Shown here in pieces: positions 35,890 through 48,536 of a stretch of DNA of 64,000 bases; position 1 is the first letter of the stretch; every line of letters begins with the position of its first letter. The stretch comes from Microbulbifer elongatus (GTDB lineage Bacteria; Pseudomonadota; Gammaproteobacteria; Pseudomonadales; Cellvibrionaceae). The notes below the pieces were generated by a model that ran no database searches, was not told where the DNA came from, and worked only from the letters and a program-made list of their open reading frames with translations. A program made the position numbers and the translations under genes. The stretch is taken from the NCBI RefSeq assembly GCF_020524885.1, contig NZ_JAIVKJ010000003.1, positions 38,501 through 102,500 of the forward strand, written 5' to 3'.

Positions 35890-35937
35890 ATTCGGTAGTC
35901 CATTCAGTAGTCCATTCAGCAGTCCAATCAGTAGCGC
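35890..35937. repeat. Imperfect 12-bp tandem repeat, four units
   Basis: Units attcggtagtcc, attcagtagtcc, attcagcagtcc and aatcagtagcgc follow one another between the convergent ends of the PLD gene (35856) and the outer-membrane protein gene (35944). No terminator hairpin is obvious here. Confidence 0.75.
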
Positions 35938-35943
35938 CGGATG

Positions 35944-36750
35944 TTACTTGGGAAATAGCATTACCCAGTTCAAACGAAACCCCCAATCCTGCCCACCGGT
36001 GGCAGGGCTCTCGGCGTAGTAGCGCGGTCCCGCCTGGATCTGGTAGGTCTGCTTGCCGACCTTGAATACCTTCGCCACCAGAAAGTGCACGGGCACATTC
36101 CATTGTTCCGCTTCCCAGTCATAGGTGGACTCTGTCTGCAGTGTATAGGTCCAGGACGTGGGGGTGTTGTAGGCGAGGAAGGGTTGTACAAAGGTGCTGT
36201 TCACATCGGCGCGGTTGTCATTGCCGGCAAAGGACCAGATATGGTTTACGAGCCCACCAATAGTCCAGGGTCCGGTCTGTTTCAGTACAACGCCGGTGGG
36301 GCCGGCACCCCATTTTTCAGTGCCTAAAAGTGGTTCGGTTCCCGTCGGTAGCAGAAAAACCGGCCCCACGCCCCAGGTGACGCCACCCTCGGTGGGCTCT
36401 TTGGGAGAGAAAAAGGCGCTTTGCACCGTGTCGCTAAGGCCGGTTTGGTCTCCGCTGCCAGGAAAGATCTCCTCCTGGCTCACCACCGGTAAAATCGTGC
36501 GGCTGATGAGGTTCCAGTCCTCTCCGATCGAAATGGGTATCACTGGCTGGATATTCAGAGTGTATTTGCGTCCTCCCTCTACCGGGCCATAGCGATTGTC
36601 CCAGTTGTGCTGGAACGGCACACTGATCAAGTCAGAAACTGGGTTGCTGAGTTTCTTGGCGAGGTCGGAGTCGGCGAGGGCATTGACGCTGGAAAGGAAG
36701 AGAGTCGGTACGAGTAGTGCGGCGAAACAACGGTACATCTTTTTCACCAT
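35944..36750 (-). CDS. Outer-membrane beta-barrel protein, transporter-like
   Basis: 268 residues. A signal peptide (1-26, VNALA-DSD) precedes a protein of alternating strands with many aromatic girdle residues ('YTLNIQPVIPISIGEDWNLISR', 'WGVGPVFLLPTGTEPLLG') and a C-terminal 'FRLNWVMLFPK'. Proteins of this type are commonly annotated only as 'transporter' or left hypothetical; the sequence suggests a 10-12-strand barrel. Function unknown. Confidence 0.75.
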   Translation of the reverse strand: MVKKMYRCFAALLVPTLFLSSVNALADSDLAKKLSNPVSDLISVPFQHNWDNRYGPVEGGRKYTLNIQPVIPISIGEDWNLISRTILPVVSQEEIFPGSGDQTGLSDTVQSAFFSPKEPTEGGVTWGVGPVFLLPTGTEPLLGTEKWGAGPTGVVLKQTGPWTIGGLVNHIWSFAGNDNRADVNSTFVQPFLAYNTPTSWTYTLQTESTYDWEAEQWNVPVHFLVAKVFKVGKQTYQIQAGPRYYAESPATGGQDWGFRLNWVMLFPK

Positions 36751-36903
36751 AATTGGAAAGTCGTAAAACGGCTTCCCTCAGTTTAGATATCCCGGGCGGT
36801 TTTTGTTTCTGCGCGACGTGTTGCTCAACGAAAAATAGGAAAGTGGAGAGAGAGGGGGAGGCTTAGGCGACACTTCCATGCCGCCTGGGGAGAAGGGGCG
36901 CTG

Positions 36904-37794
36904 TTACTTTGCAGCAACTGCGAGGGCTACGGTGCCCGGGCCAAGGTTGATGCCCCCGGAAAGGCTCATCACCGAGCGATAGATTTTCACCTTGTGCTCG
37001 GCGGCTGTTTTTTCGAATTCCTTGAAGCCGGGTACCTTTTCAAGATCCTTCAGCGGGCCGGCAATGCTGACGACGACGGCAGGCATCAGCAACTCGTTTG
37101 CGACCATTTTTTCCGTTGCCAGCTCGAACAGGCGGCGGGTGCAACCGTCGTAGGTTTTCACCGTGTCGGCAACCCCGGAACCCTGGTAGGTCATTGAGAT
37201 AATAGGGTGCAGATTTAGCGTGCGGGCCATAAAGGCTTTCATCCAGCTTACGCTTTTTTCATTCTTCTGGCGGCCGCGTTCACGCAAGTAATAGATATCC
37301 TTGATGGTTGCGTAACCCACCATCTTGCGCCCGAACTCTTCCGCGCGGGATTTGATCTGTGCGCCGGTTAATCCCTTTTGGATCAGCGAGAGCGTGTAAA
37401 GCGCCAGCAGCCCCTGTCCGGAAAATAGCGTGTGGGAGTCCACCGCGTTGATCTGTGTCTCATCATTCGTCAGCTTGCCCGCAACTTTCTGCGCATTGGC
37501 AAAGGTCGGACTGTTTGCGCCATTGATGGTCTGGACCACGATATCTTTGTGGCCGTTGCGCATTAGCTTTGTCAGCACTTCCTCGATTTCGTCCTCGCCC
37601 GCGGGGCCGGACTGAACCTGGTGGGAGCGGTCCACCAGGTTGAGGGAATAGAAGTGGTTCATTTGTGCGGGGTTGCGCTGATCCCCGAATGCGTCCTTGC
37701 CCACACTGACGGAATGGGGTAGCACCGGGATCTTGTACCTGCGCAGGAATTCATCGGGGAGATCGCAGCCGGAATCGACGACTAACTGAACCAT
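36904..37794 (-). CDS. DegV family protein
   Basis: 296 residues from ATG 37794, with AGAGG upstream; the open frame extends further but without a ribosome site. 'LVVDSGCDLPDEFLRRYKIPVLPHSV' is the DegV N-terminus and 'VDSHTLFSGQGLLAL' and 'ISMTYQGSGVA' follow the family pattern. DegV proteins bind a single fatty acid; in Gram-positives (FakB) they present it to a kinase. No FakA-like kinase gene is visible here, so its role in this organism is open. Confidence 0.9.
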   Translation of the reverse strand: MVQLVVDSGCDLPDEFLRRYKIPVLPHSVSVGKDAFGDQRNPAQMNHFYSLNLVDRSHQVQSGPAGEDEIEEVLTKLMRNGHKDIVVQTINGANSPTFANAQKVAGKLTNDETQINAVDSHTLFSGQGLLALYTLSLIQKGLTGAQIKSRAEEFGRKMVGYATIKDIYYLRERGRQKNEKSVSWMKAFMARTLNLHPIISMTYQGSGVADTVKTYDGCTRRLFELATEKMVANELLMPAVVVSIAGPLKDLEKVPGFKEFEKTAAEHKVKIYRSVMSLSGGINLGPGTVALAVAAK

Positions 37795-37917
37795 GGGAAT
37801 ACCTCTTATTTTCTGGTTCGCTGTCGGAGGGATTAGGCGCCAAATGTAGCACTTCGTCACAGTTTGCAACAGATGCAACCCCTTGGTTGATGTCGCAAAC
37901 TGTGACTGTCAGGTCGT

Positions 37918-39363
37918 TCAGCCGCGCATCTGTTCCAGTTCCAGCCCCTTGGTCTCGTGCACCATATAGATCACAAAGGCGACGGAAAGCAGGGCGAACA
38001 GGGTGTAGATACCGTAGGCGCCGGCGAGGCCGATACCAGTCAGCATGATCGGGAAGGTCATGGTTATGCCGAAGTTGGCACCCCATTGGGCGAGCCCGGA
38101 TACCGCAAGGCCGGAGCCGCGGATCTGGTTGGGGAACATCTCTCCCAGCATGGTCCACATGGCCGGCCCCCACGAACCATTGAAAAAGAATACATAGGCG
38201 CTGGCCGCGACCAGTGCCAGTAAACCCATACCCTGGGACAGTTGCAGGCCGCCTTCGGCACCGATGGTGGCGGTGGTGAACGCAAAGGCCACCAGTCCCA
38301 GAGTTACCGCCATGCCGATGGAGCCCACGAGAAGCAGGGGCTTACGGCCAATCCGGTCAATCAGCGCCATGGTGATCAGGCAGGCGCCGATGCTCACACC
38401 ACCGGAGATTATATTGATCAACAGCGCGTCGGACTCCGAAAAGCCCACGGCCTGCCAAAGCACAGCGCCGTAGTAGAACACCACATTGATACCCACCAGT
38501 TGCTGGAAGATGGCAAGGCCGATACCGACCCAGACGATCTTGCGCACCCTGCCGACACGTCGGCCGGCTTTTTCCAGCAAGTCGCCGAAGTGTGGGCGGT
38601 GGTCTCCGGCCACAGACTTGCGGATACTTTCGAGCTTTCCGGCTACCGCCGCCTCCCCATACAGCTTGCGCAGTACGTCAGTGGCGCGGGAGGTTTGCCT
38701 GGACAGTACCAGGTAGCGGGGGCTTTCCGGAATCAATAGCAGTGCGAGGAAAAACAGGGTGGCCGGGGCAATCTCAATCCAGAACATCCAGCGCCAGGCG
38801 TTGTAACCCATCCACCACTCGTTGACCGCGGAGCCAGCTAGATTGGCGAGCCAGTAGTTACTTACGAAGGCCGCGAACAGGCCGGAGATGATGGCCATCT
38901 GGTTGATAGTTGTTAGCCGCCCACGAATGGCTGCCGGTGCAATCTCACTGATATACGCGGGTGACATCACGCTGGCCGCTCCCACCGCGAGACCGCCGAG
39001 GATGCGATAGAACACAAACTCCGGAGAGCTGGTGGCGATGCCGGATCCCCAGGCGCTGATTATGAACAGTACCGAGGCAATCAGCAGCAGGGTCTTGCGC
39101 CCCCACAGGTCTGCCAGTCGCCCGGCAAAGAAGGCGCCCACCGCGCAACCGAGCAGCATCGAGGCCACATTGAACCCGGTCCCCGCAGTATTGGAATTGA
39201 ACGCCTGCTGCAGGCCGGTCACGGTGCCATTGATTACACCGCTGTCAAAACCGAACAGAAAACCACCGATGGTGGCGACGCTGCAGATCAGAATTATGTA
39301 TAGGAGAGAGGGGGATTCCTCGCGGGCCGCGAGGTTTTCGACAGAGTTCTCAATCGCTTGCAT
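37918..39363 (-). CDS. Sugar porter (SP) family MFS transporter
   Basis: 481 residues with 12 predicted membrane helices. Sugar porter signatures are 'GFLFGFDSGVINGTV' in helix 1, 'GRLADLWGRKT' (motif A), 'PESPRYLVL' after helix 6, 'DRIGRKPLLL' and the C-terminal 'HETKGLELEQM'. Likely a proton-linked monosaccharide importer. No sugar enzyme gene is adjacent; degV follows downstream on the same strand after 123 bp. Confidence 0.92.
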   Translation of the reverse strand: MQAIENSVENLAAREESPSLLYIILICSVATIGGFLFGFDSGVINGTVTGLQQAFNSNTAGTGFNVASMLLGCAVGAFFAGRLADLWGRKTLLLIASVLFIISAWGSGIATSSPEFVFYRILGGLAVGAASVMSPAYISEIAPAAIRGRLTTINQMAIISGLFAAFVSNYWLANLAGSAVNEWWMGYNAWRWMFWIEIAPATLFFLALLLIPESPRYLVLSRQTSRATDVLRKLYGEAAVAGKLESIRKSVAGDHRPHFGDLLEKAGRRVGRVRKIVWVGIGLAIFQQLVGINVVFYYGAVLWQAVGFSESDALLINIISGGVSIGACLITMALIDRIGRKPLLLVGSIGMAVTLGLVAFAFTTATIGAEGGLQLSQGMGLLALVAASAYVFFFNGSWGPAMWTMLGEMFPNQIRGSGLAVSGLAQWGANFGITMTFPIMLTGIGLAGAYGIYTLFALLSVAFVIYMVHETKGLELEQMRG

Positions 39364-39445
39364 GAGATTACTTCCTGCTTGTTTTTATCATTGGTCGCCC
39401 GGCGGGCATTTATCGCTTGCAAGTGTGACCCACTGCCAAGGTGAA

Positions 39446-39483
39446 AGCGTCCTACTTTAGGTAAAAAAGTAAAGTAGGACGCT
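39446..39483. promoter_or_regulatory. Perfect 13-bp inverted repeat between sugar transporter and tilS
   Basis: Arms agcgtcctacttt (39446-39458) and aaagtaggacgct (39471-39483) are perfectly complementary, with a 12-base A-rich spacer. No T-run follows on either strand, so it is more likely a repressor operator (LacI/TetR-like size) than a terminator. It lies 83 bp upstream of the transporter start and 103 bp upstream of tilS, in a 222-bp divergent gap that also has a TATACT hexamer near 39523. Confidence 0.6.
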
Positions 39484-39585
39484 CCACTTCCGGGTCGAAG
39501 AGTCATTGGCCCTGCAGCGCGGTATACTCCGCTCGCGGCCCATGCCCGCACAAATTTTTTAAACCCTCTAGTCAATCGACCTTTC

Positions 39586-40884
39586 ATGTCCGATCACTCA
39601 ACCAATCTGACAGATTCAGTGCGCCAGACAATGCTGCGGCACCCACCGGCGCGGCACCTGTGGCTCGGGTATTCCGGTGGGCTGGATTCCACGGTGCTTC
39701 TGCACCTGCTGGTGCGCTCGGGAGTTGAAGTGACGGCACTGCACGTTCACCACGGCCTGAGCGTGAGGGCGGATCATTGGCTGGCGCACTGTCAGGCGCA
39801 GGCCGATCGATTGGGGGTGCCTTTTCAGGCATTGCGGGTCCAGGTAGATCGTCGCGATGGGGGAATGGAGCAGGGCGCGCGAACCGCCCGCTACCGGGCC
39901 TTCGCCCAGGTGATGGCACCTGGGGATCAGCTTCTGCTGGCCCACCATGGTGATGATCAGGCGGAAACCCTGCTGTTGCGCTTGATGCGCGGTGCCGGGC
40001 CACGAGGCCTGGCGGCGATGGCGGAGTCCCGAGCACTGGAAGAGGGTAAATCGGTCTTGCGACCTCTATTAAAGGTGCCTCGTGCGGAGCTGGAGGCCTA
40101 CGCGCATACCGAAGGATTGGAGTGGATCGAGGATGACAGCAACGCCGACCTGTCGATTGACCGAAATTATATCCGCAGTCAGGTTTTGCCTGCGCTTGCG
40201 GCCCGTTGGCCGTTGGTAAACCGGATCGCAAGGGCGGTGGAGAACCTGAGGGAATCCGCCGAATTGCTGGAAGACCTGGCGGAGCGTGATCGATCGGACT
40301 GTGGTGTCCGCCAGGAGCGCTTCGGTGAAAGCATCGCACTGGATGGGTTTCTATCCCTGTCAGCAGCGCGTCAGAAGAATCTGCTGCGCGGGTGGATTGA
40401 TGCCAGTGGCGGCGAGATGCCTGAGGCAGTGCAGTTATCCCAGGTTCTGATGCAAATTCGGGCTGCCGATGATGCTCAGCCGACCGTCGCCCTCGGGGGG
40501 TTGGTGGTACGCCGGTATCGTGATCGCCTTTATCTCACACCACAATTACCTCCTCTTGGCGAATCGACAGCAGAGGAGTGTGCCTGGCAATGGGACGGTG
40601 TTGGCGATCTGGAACTTCCCGGTGGCTGGGTGCTTTCTGCCCACACCGCTTGGCTGGGGGCGGACTATATTGTTCGCTATCGCACTGGCGGCGAGCGGGC
40701 CAAGCCGGCCGCACGCGCCCACTCCCAGACATTAAAGAAGCTGCTGCAGGAGTATGCACTGGAGCCCTGGCTGCGCAGCCGGATTCCGCTGGTGTATTCC
40801 AGTGGCGAGCTTGTGGCGGTGGGGGACTTGTTTGTCACCGCTGGAGGGCCTACGGAACCGCCAATCTGGCGTTTTTCAGATTGA
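39586..40884 (+). CDS. tilS: tRNA(Ile)-lysidine synthetase
   Basis: 432 residues. The PP-loop motif 'YSGGLDSTVLLHLL' (Ser30-Ser35) and 'LLLAHHGDDQAETLLLRLMRG' are diagnostic; C-terminal TilS domains follow ('YRTGGERAKP'). It makes lysidine at position 34 of the CAU-anticodon tRNA-Ile, using ATP and lysine, so that AUA is read as Ile. First gene of the housekeeping run leading to rpoS; pyrG follows after 125 bp. Confidence 0.96.
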   Translation: MSDHSTNLTDSVRQTMLRHPPARHLWLGYSGGLDSTVLLHLLVRSGVEVTALHVHHGLSVRADHWLAHCQAQADRLGVPFQALRVQVDRRDGGMEQGARTARYRAFAQVMAPGDQLLLAHHGDDQAETLLLRLMRGAGPRGLAAMAESRALEEGKSVLRPLLKVPRAELEAYAHTEGLEWIEDDSNADLSIDRNYIRSQVLPALAARWPLVNRIARAVENLRESAELLEDLAERDRSDCGVRQERFGESIALDGFLSLSAARQKNLLRGWIDASGGEMPEAVQLSQVLMQIRAADDAQPTVALGGLVVRRYRDRLYLTPQLPPLGESTAEECAWQWDGVGDLELPGGWVLSAHTAWLGADYIVRYRTGGERAKPAARAHSQTLKKLLQEYALEPWLRSRIPLVYSSGELVAVGDLFVTAGGPTEPPIWRFSD

Positions 40885-40997
40885 GCGGGAACAGCCTTTC
40901 TGGTAGTCTGGCGTCCCATCTCAAAGGCACCGGGTTGCGCGAGGTTGCGCCCCCAGAGCCAGTTCCGCACGCCCGAACTCGTCGGGCATTCAACTGA

Positions 40998-42638
<1,641 letters not shown>

Positions 42639-42708
42639 TTTGATGTGCTCAGGGTGGGGCGGTGAGACACTGACCCGCCCGGAATTGCCAAAAGAATTTG
42701 AGCGATGA

Positions 42709-43584
<876 letters not shown>

Positions 43585-43668
43585 TGTAAAAACGAATAAC
43601 TAGAATGAGTGGCCCTGAAAAAAGCGGCCACCACATCCAAACCTCACAGAAGTGATTTTTAGGTCTAA

Positions 43669-44988
<1,320 letters not shown>

Positions 44989-45048
44989 TTCAGGAAGCCC
45001 GGTAAACTGGCTAAAACTCGCTTCGTAGCGCGTGCTTGGAAGCGAAGG

Positions 45049-45157
45049 CTCTGATATCGACGGCCCTTCCCGGGACCGTCTGCGGCCAGGACGGCCGCAG
45101 CCGAGCCCCCATGGATGGGTTAACGGCGTGTCCCAGGAAGGGCCGTCGGTAGCAGAG
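45049..45157. repeat. Long structured inverted repeat between eno and ftsB
   Basis: Outer arms cgacggcccttcc (45058-45070) and ggaagggccgtcg (45136-45148) are perfectly complementary. Pairing continues imperfectly on both sides (ctctg.ta.cgacgg pattern outward, ggga/tccc inward), giving roughly 25-bp arms. Inside is a second perfect 8-bp hairpin, CTGCGGCC/GGCCGCAG (45080-45100), and a small CCCA/TGGG hairpin. There is no T-run, so it is not a plain terminator. It may be a dispersed palindromic unit, an RNA-processing site between enolase and the ftsB-isp genes, or a small structured RNA. Confidence 0.75.
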
Positions 45158-45213
45158 TCGCCACGGAGTTTATTTCGTGAGCACTACCCTTTGAGCCAGA
45201 GAGAACAAAACAA

Positions 45214-45528
45214 ATGAAATGGCTGCTGGCTATCCTCACCGTACTGTTGTTGATGACCCAATACCGATTGTGGGTGGGAGAGGGCAGTTTTGCCGAAGTG
45301 ACGCGTCTTGAGCGCGAACTGAATGAGCAGCAGCAAAAAAATACCGCCCTTGCACGGGAGAACCGTCACCTGTTACGGGAAGTCCGTAGCTTGAAAGAGG
45401 GCACCGACGGCGTAGAAGCCAAGGCCCGCTACGACCTCGGCCTTATCAAAGAAGGCGAAACCCTGTTTATTTTTCTCGATCAGGATAAGCACAAAAATCC
45501 TGCGCAGTCACAGCGAGAAAAAGAATGA
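45214..45528 (+). CDS. ftsB: Cell division protein FtsB
   Basis: 104 residues. One N-terminal membrane helix (1-20, 'KWLLAILTVLLLMTQY') is followed by 'RLWVGEGSFAEV' and a coiled coil (about 28-62), then the conserved 'EAKARYDLGLIKEGETLFIFL'. It forms the FtsQLB complex at the divisome. Its stop overlaps the ispD start (ATGA, 45525-45528). Confidence 0.95.
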   Translation: MKWLLAILTVLLLMTQYRLWVGEGSFAEVTRLERELNEQQQKNTALARENRHLLREVRSLKEGTDGVEAKARYDLGLIKEGETLFIFLDQDKHKNPAQSQREKE

Positions 45529-46274
45529 GTAACACAATCAGCCCAGTGGAACACGCATACTGGGTCGTGGTCCCCGCTGCCGGATCCGGTAAACGCATGG
45601 GGGCAGAGAAACCCAAGCAATACCTCAGCCTCGCCGGCAAACCCCTCATTGCCCATACCCTTGAAAATATCCTGGGCTGGCCCGGCTTGAGCGGGATCGT
45701 CGTCGCCATCGCAGCCGACGACCCAGAATTTCAGACATTGAGCGCCGCACAGGACCCCAGAGTCCACACGGTTACCGGTGGTGCCGAGCGCGCAGACTCC
45801 GTCCTCGCCGCCCTCGAATACCTGAGCCAGCAGGCCGGCCCAGAGACCATCGTGCTCGTCCACGATGCCGCCCGGCCACTGGTGAGCCAGAAAGATATTC
45901 AGAGCCTGTTGAGCGCCAGCCCCATCGCACTGCTCGCTCAACAGGCCAGCGACACCATCAAGCAGTCGCAGTGCGACGGTAGCAAAACACTGGTAAGCCA
46001 GACCCTGCCGCGAGACCAGATCTGGCTCGCCCAGACACCGCAAAAATCGCCACTGCAGGTGCTGCAACAGGCATTGAAGTTCGGACTTGAACATAATCCC
46101 CAGGCCATCACCGACGAAGCCAGCGCACTCGAGCTGGCGGGGCATAAACCGGAACTGGTCGCTGCCTGCCGCAGTAACTTCAAGATTACCCACCCCGCCG
46201 ACCTGGTACTGGCGGAGGCATTGCTGCAACACCGGCAAACTCTCGAGCAACTTCAGTCAGGAGCCGAACAATGA
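45525..46274 (+). CDS. ispD: 2-C-methyl-D-erythritol 4-phosphate cytidylyltransferase
   Basis: 249 residues. '[18 protein letters not shown]' is the nucleotide-binding signature, with '[10 protein letters not shown]' and '[16 protein letters not shown]' downstream. It makes CDP-methylerythritol from MEP and CTP in the non-mevalonate isoprenoid pathway. Coupled to ftsB upstream and ispF downstream by 4-bp overlaps. Confidence 0.96.
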   Translation: MSNTISPVEHAYWVVVPAAGSGKRMGAEKPKQYLSLAGKPLIAHTLENILGWPGLSGIVVAIAADDPEFQTLSAAQDPRVHTVTGGAERADSVLAALEYLSQQAGPETIVLVHDAARPLVSQKDIQSLLSASPIALLAQQASDTIKQSQCDGSKTLVSQTLPRDQIWLAQTPQKSPLQVLQQALKFGLEHNPQAITDEASALELAGHKPELVAACRSNFKITHPADLVLAEALLQHRQTLEQLQSGAEQ

Positions 46275-46765
46275 GCTTCAGAATCGGCCAGGGCATTGAT
46301 GTCCACGCCTTCGGCCCCGGCGATCACGTCGTCCTCGGCGGGGTCACCATCCCTCACGAGCAAGGGTTGGTGGCACATTCCGACGGAGACGTGCTGCTGC
46401 ATGCACTGGCCGATGCCCTGCTCGGCGCACTGGCGCTGGGTGATATCGGCAAGCACTTTCCCGATACCGATGAAAACTATTCCGGTGCCGACAGCCGTGT
46501 GCTGTTGCGCCATGTTGTTGGCCTGATCCACCAGCGCGGCTACCGCGTGGTCAATGCCGATGCGACCCTGATTGCCCAGGCACCCAAAATGGCTCCGCAT
46601 ATCGTCGCTATGCGCGAAAGAATCGCCACCGATTGCGAGGTTCCAATGGATGCGATCAGTGTAAAGGCCACCACCAGCGAAAAGCTCGGCTTTACTGGTC
46701 GTAAAGAAGGTATTGCAGCACAGGCCGTGGTGTTGCTGGAATCAACTGGCGGAAGTGCTGCGTGA
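46271..46765 (+). CDS. ispF: 2-C-methyl-D-erythritol 2,4-cyclodiphosphate synthase
   Basis: 164 residues. 'GQGIDVHAF' (Asp10, His12) and '[20 protein letters not shown]' (His44) provide the zinc site; '[13 protein letters not shown]' and '[22 protein letters not shown]' complete the family. It acts two steps after IspD. Its stop overlaps the GTG start of truD. Confidence 0.97.
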   Translation: MSFRIGQGIDVHAFGPGDHVVLGGVTIPHEQGLVAHSDGDVLLHALADALLGALALGDIGKHFPDTDENYSGADSRVLLRHVVGLIHQRGYRVVNADATLIAQAPKMAPHIVAMRERIATDCEVPMDAISVKATTSEKLGFTGRKEGIAAQAVVLLESTGGSAA

Positions 46766-47763
46766 GCGAAGATCACTCAAACTGGAATCTGGACTGGCCG
46801 CGGGCCCTGGGCGGCGCCGCCATTCGCGCGGATTTTCGCACTGAGCCAGAGGATTTTGTGGTGGACGAGCTGGCTGCGCCAGAACCCGCTCCGGTACCCG
46901 GAGAGAGTGAGCATGTCATCGTGCAGGTCCGAAAGCGCGGCGCCAATACGGGTTATGTAGCGCAGCAGCTGGCTCAGCTGGCGGGAGTGCAAAGTAAAGA
47001 CGTTGGTTACTACGGGCTCAAAGACCGCCATGCAGTCACTACCCAGTGGTTTAGTGTATGGCTGGCACAGAAGCCAGAGCCGGACTGGCAGCAGGTAAAT
47101 GATGAGGAGATCAGCGTTCTTCAACACTTTCGCGGGTTGAGGAAGCTGCGTCGCGGCGAACATCTGGGCAATCGCTTTCAGATTCGCCTGCGCAATGTGC
47201 AGGGAGACCGCGATGCTGCCGAAGCCGTCCTGGCCAAGGTGCCGGCAGGGGTCCCCAACTATTTTGGCGAACAACGCTTTGGCCACAATGGCGGCAACCT
47301 GGATCTGGTGAACCGCATCGTCGCTGATGAGGAGGCGGGAAAGCGCCGCAGGATCCCGCGCAATCAGAAGGCCTTTGCCATGTCTGCCGGGCGCAGCTGG
47401 CTGTTCAATCAGGTGCTCGCTGCCCGTGTGGAACAGGGCAACTGGCTACAAGTGATTGCTGGTGAACCCGAAGAAGCCGGATCTGGGCCGCTCTGGGGCC
47501 GCGGTCGCAATCCTGCGGGTGACGAGCAGTTGGCGCTTGAGCAGGAGGCTATGGCGCCCTGGAAGCCTTGGTGTGACTGGTTGGAGCACTGCGGTCTAAG
47601 CCAGGAGCGGCGCGGGCTGGTGCTGCAGCCCCAGGGGTTCCAGGCCCGCTGGGAAGGGGATGACCTGATTCTGAATTTTGCACTGCCGCCGGGCACTTTC
47701 GCCACGGCAGTTTTGAGGGAAGTGGCAGAACTGGCCAATCTGTCCGCTAGCACAATAAAATAA
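46762..47763 (+). CDS. truD: tRNA pseudouridine(13) synthase
   Basis: 333 residues, GTG start inside the ispF stop (GTGA overlap). The catalytic Asp88 lies in '[14 protein letters not shown]', with '[18 protein letters not shown]' and the [12 protein letters not shown] segment of TruD. It modifies U13 in tRNA-Glu. In most relatives surE follows; here the next gene is pcm. Confidence 0.95.
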   Translation: MSEDHSNWNLDWPRALGGAAIRADFRTEPEDFVVDELAAPEPAPVPGESEHVIVQVRKRGANTGYVAQQLAQLAGVQSKDVGYYGLKDRHAVTTQWFSVWLAQKPEPDWQQVNDEEISVLQHFRGLRKLRRGEHLGNRFQIRLRNVQGDRDAAEAVLAKVPAGVPNYFGEQRFGHNGGNLDLVNRIVADEEAGKRRRIPRNQKAFAMSAGRSWLFNQVLAARVEQGNWLQVIAGEPEEAGSGPLWGRGRNPAGDEQLALEQEAMAPWKPWCDWLEHCGLSQERRGLVLQPQGFQARWEGDDLILNFALPPGTFATAVLREVAELANLSASTIK

Positions 47764-47864
47764 TCGACAACAAAATGTGACCGGTGGCACAGGTGTGGCC
47801 CCGGCCAGTCGCCGGACACTGTGTGGATACCGGCGATCCGCTTGCAGGGAGACTGTGCGTCCTT

Positions 47865-48536
47865 ATGGATCGATTTAGACACGAAGGTCTGGGAATGACA
47901 TCCCAGCGCACCCGTAACCGCCTGATTCAGCGCCTGCGGGATGAAGGCATCAGCAGTGAAGAAGTGCTGGATGTAATGGCTTCTACCCCTCGTCACCTGT
48001 TTCTCGACGAGGCGCTGGCCATCCGTGCCTATGAAGACACGGCGCTGCCGATCGGTTACGGTCAGACCATCTCCCAACCTTATATTGTCGCGCGCATGAC
48101 CGAGCTGCTGATCAGTCGCGCTCGTTCCCGTGCCAGGGTGCTGGAAGTCGGTGCCGGCTCCGGCTATCAGACTGCGATTCTGGCGCGCCTGGTCGACAAA
48201 CTGTATTCGGTAGAGCGCGTCGAGCCGTTGCTGATCAAAGCCCGGCAGCGTATGCGCGAGCTGGGCATATTCAATGTGGAAATGCGCCTGAGTAATGGCG
48301 GCTTTGGTTGGCCTGAGCAGGGGCCTTTCGACGCGATTCTGTGCGCGGCCGCACCGGCTACTGTTCCCGACGAGCTGAGAGAGCAGCTGGCCCCTGGCGG
48401 AGTTCTGGTCATCCCGGTGGGGAGCGACAGACAGTATTTGACGATTGTCACCCGCAGTGAGGATGGAAGCCGCTTCGATGTGGAGAAGGCTGAACCGGTA
48501 CGCTTTGTCCCGCTGCTAAGCGGGGTGGTTCGCTGA
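47865..48536 (+). CDS. pcm: Protein-L-isoaspartate O-methyltransferase
   Basis: 223 residues from ATG 47865 ('MDRFRHEGLGMTSQRTRNRL'), matching the usual start; the frame is open further to 47784. SAM-binding motif 'VLEVGAGSGYQTAIL', 'PIGYGQTISQPYIVARM' and 'PGGVLVIPVG' are typical. It repairs isoaspartyl damage in aged proteins. In many gammaproteobacteria surE overlaps its 5' end; here the 101 bp from truD to pcm contain no surE. The stop overlaps the DUF368 start by one base (TGATG). Confidence 0.94.
   Translation: MDRFRHEGLGMTSQRTRNRLIQRLRDEGISSEEVLDVMASTPRHLFLDEALAIRAYEDTALPIGYGQTISQPYIVARMTELLISRARSRARVLEVGAGSGYQTAILARLVDKLYSVERVEPLLIKARQRMRELGIFNVEMRLSNGGFGWPEQGPFDAILCAAAPATVPDELREQLAPGGVLVIPVGSDRQYLTIVTRSEDGSRFDVEKAEPVRFVPLLSGVVR

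Noticed and set aside
37795..37878. 28-residue N-terminal extension of DegV
   Set aside because: No ribosome site; the ATG at 37794 has AGAGG upstream and gives the standard DegV N-terminus.
45032..45217. Small open frame across the eno-ftsB palindrome
   Set aside because: It lies on the structured element and has no start signal or recognisable sequence.
47764..47864. Remnant of surE between truD and pcm
   Set aside because: Only about 100 bp, and no SurE motif could be recognised in any frame.
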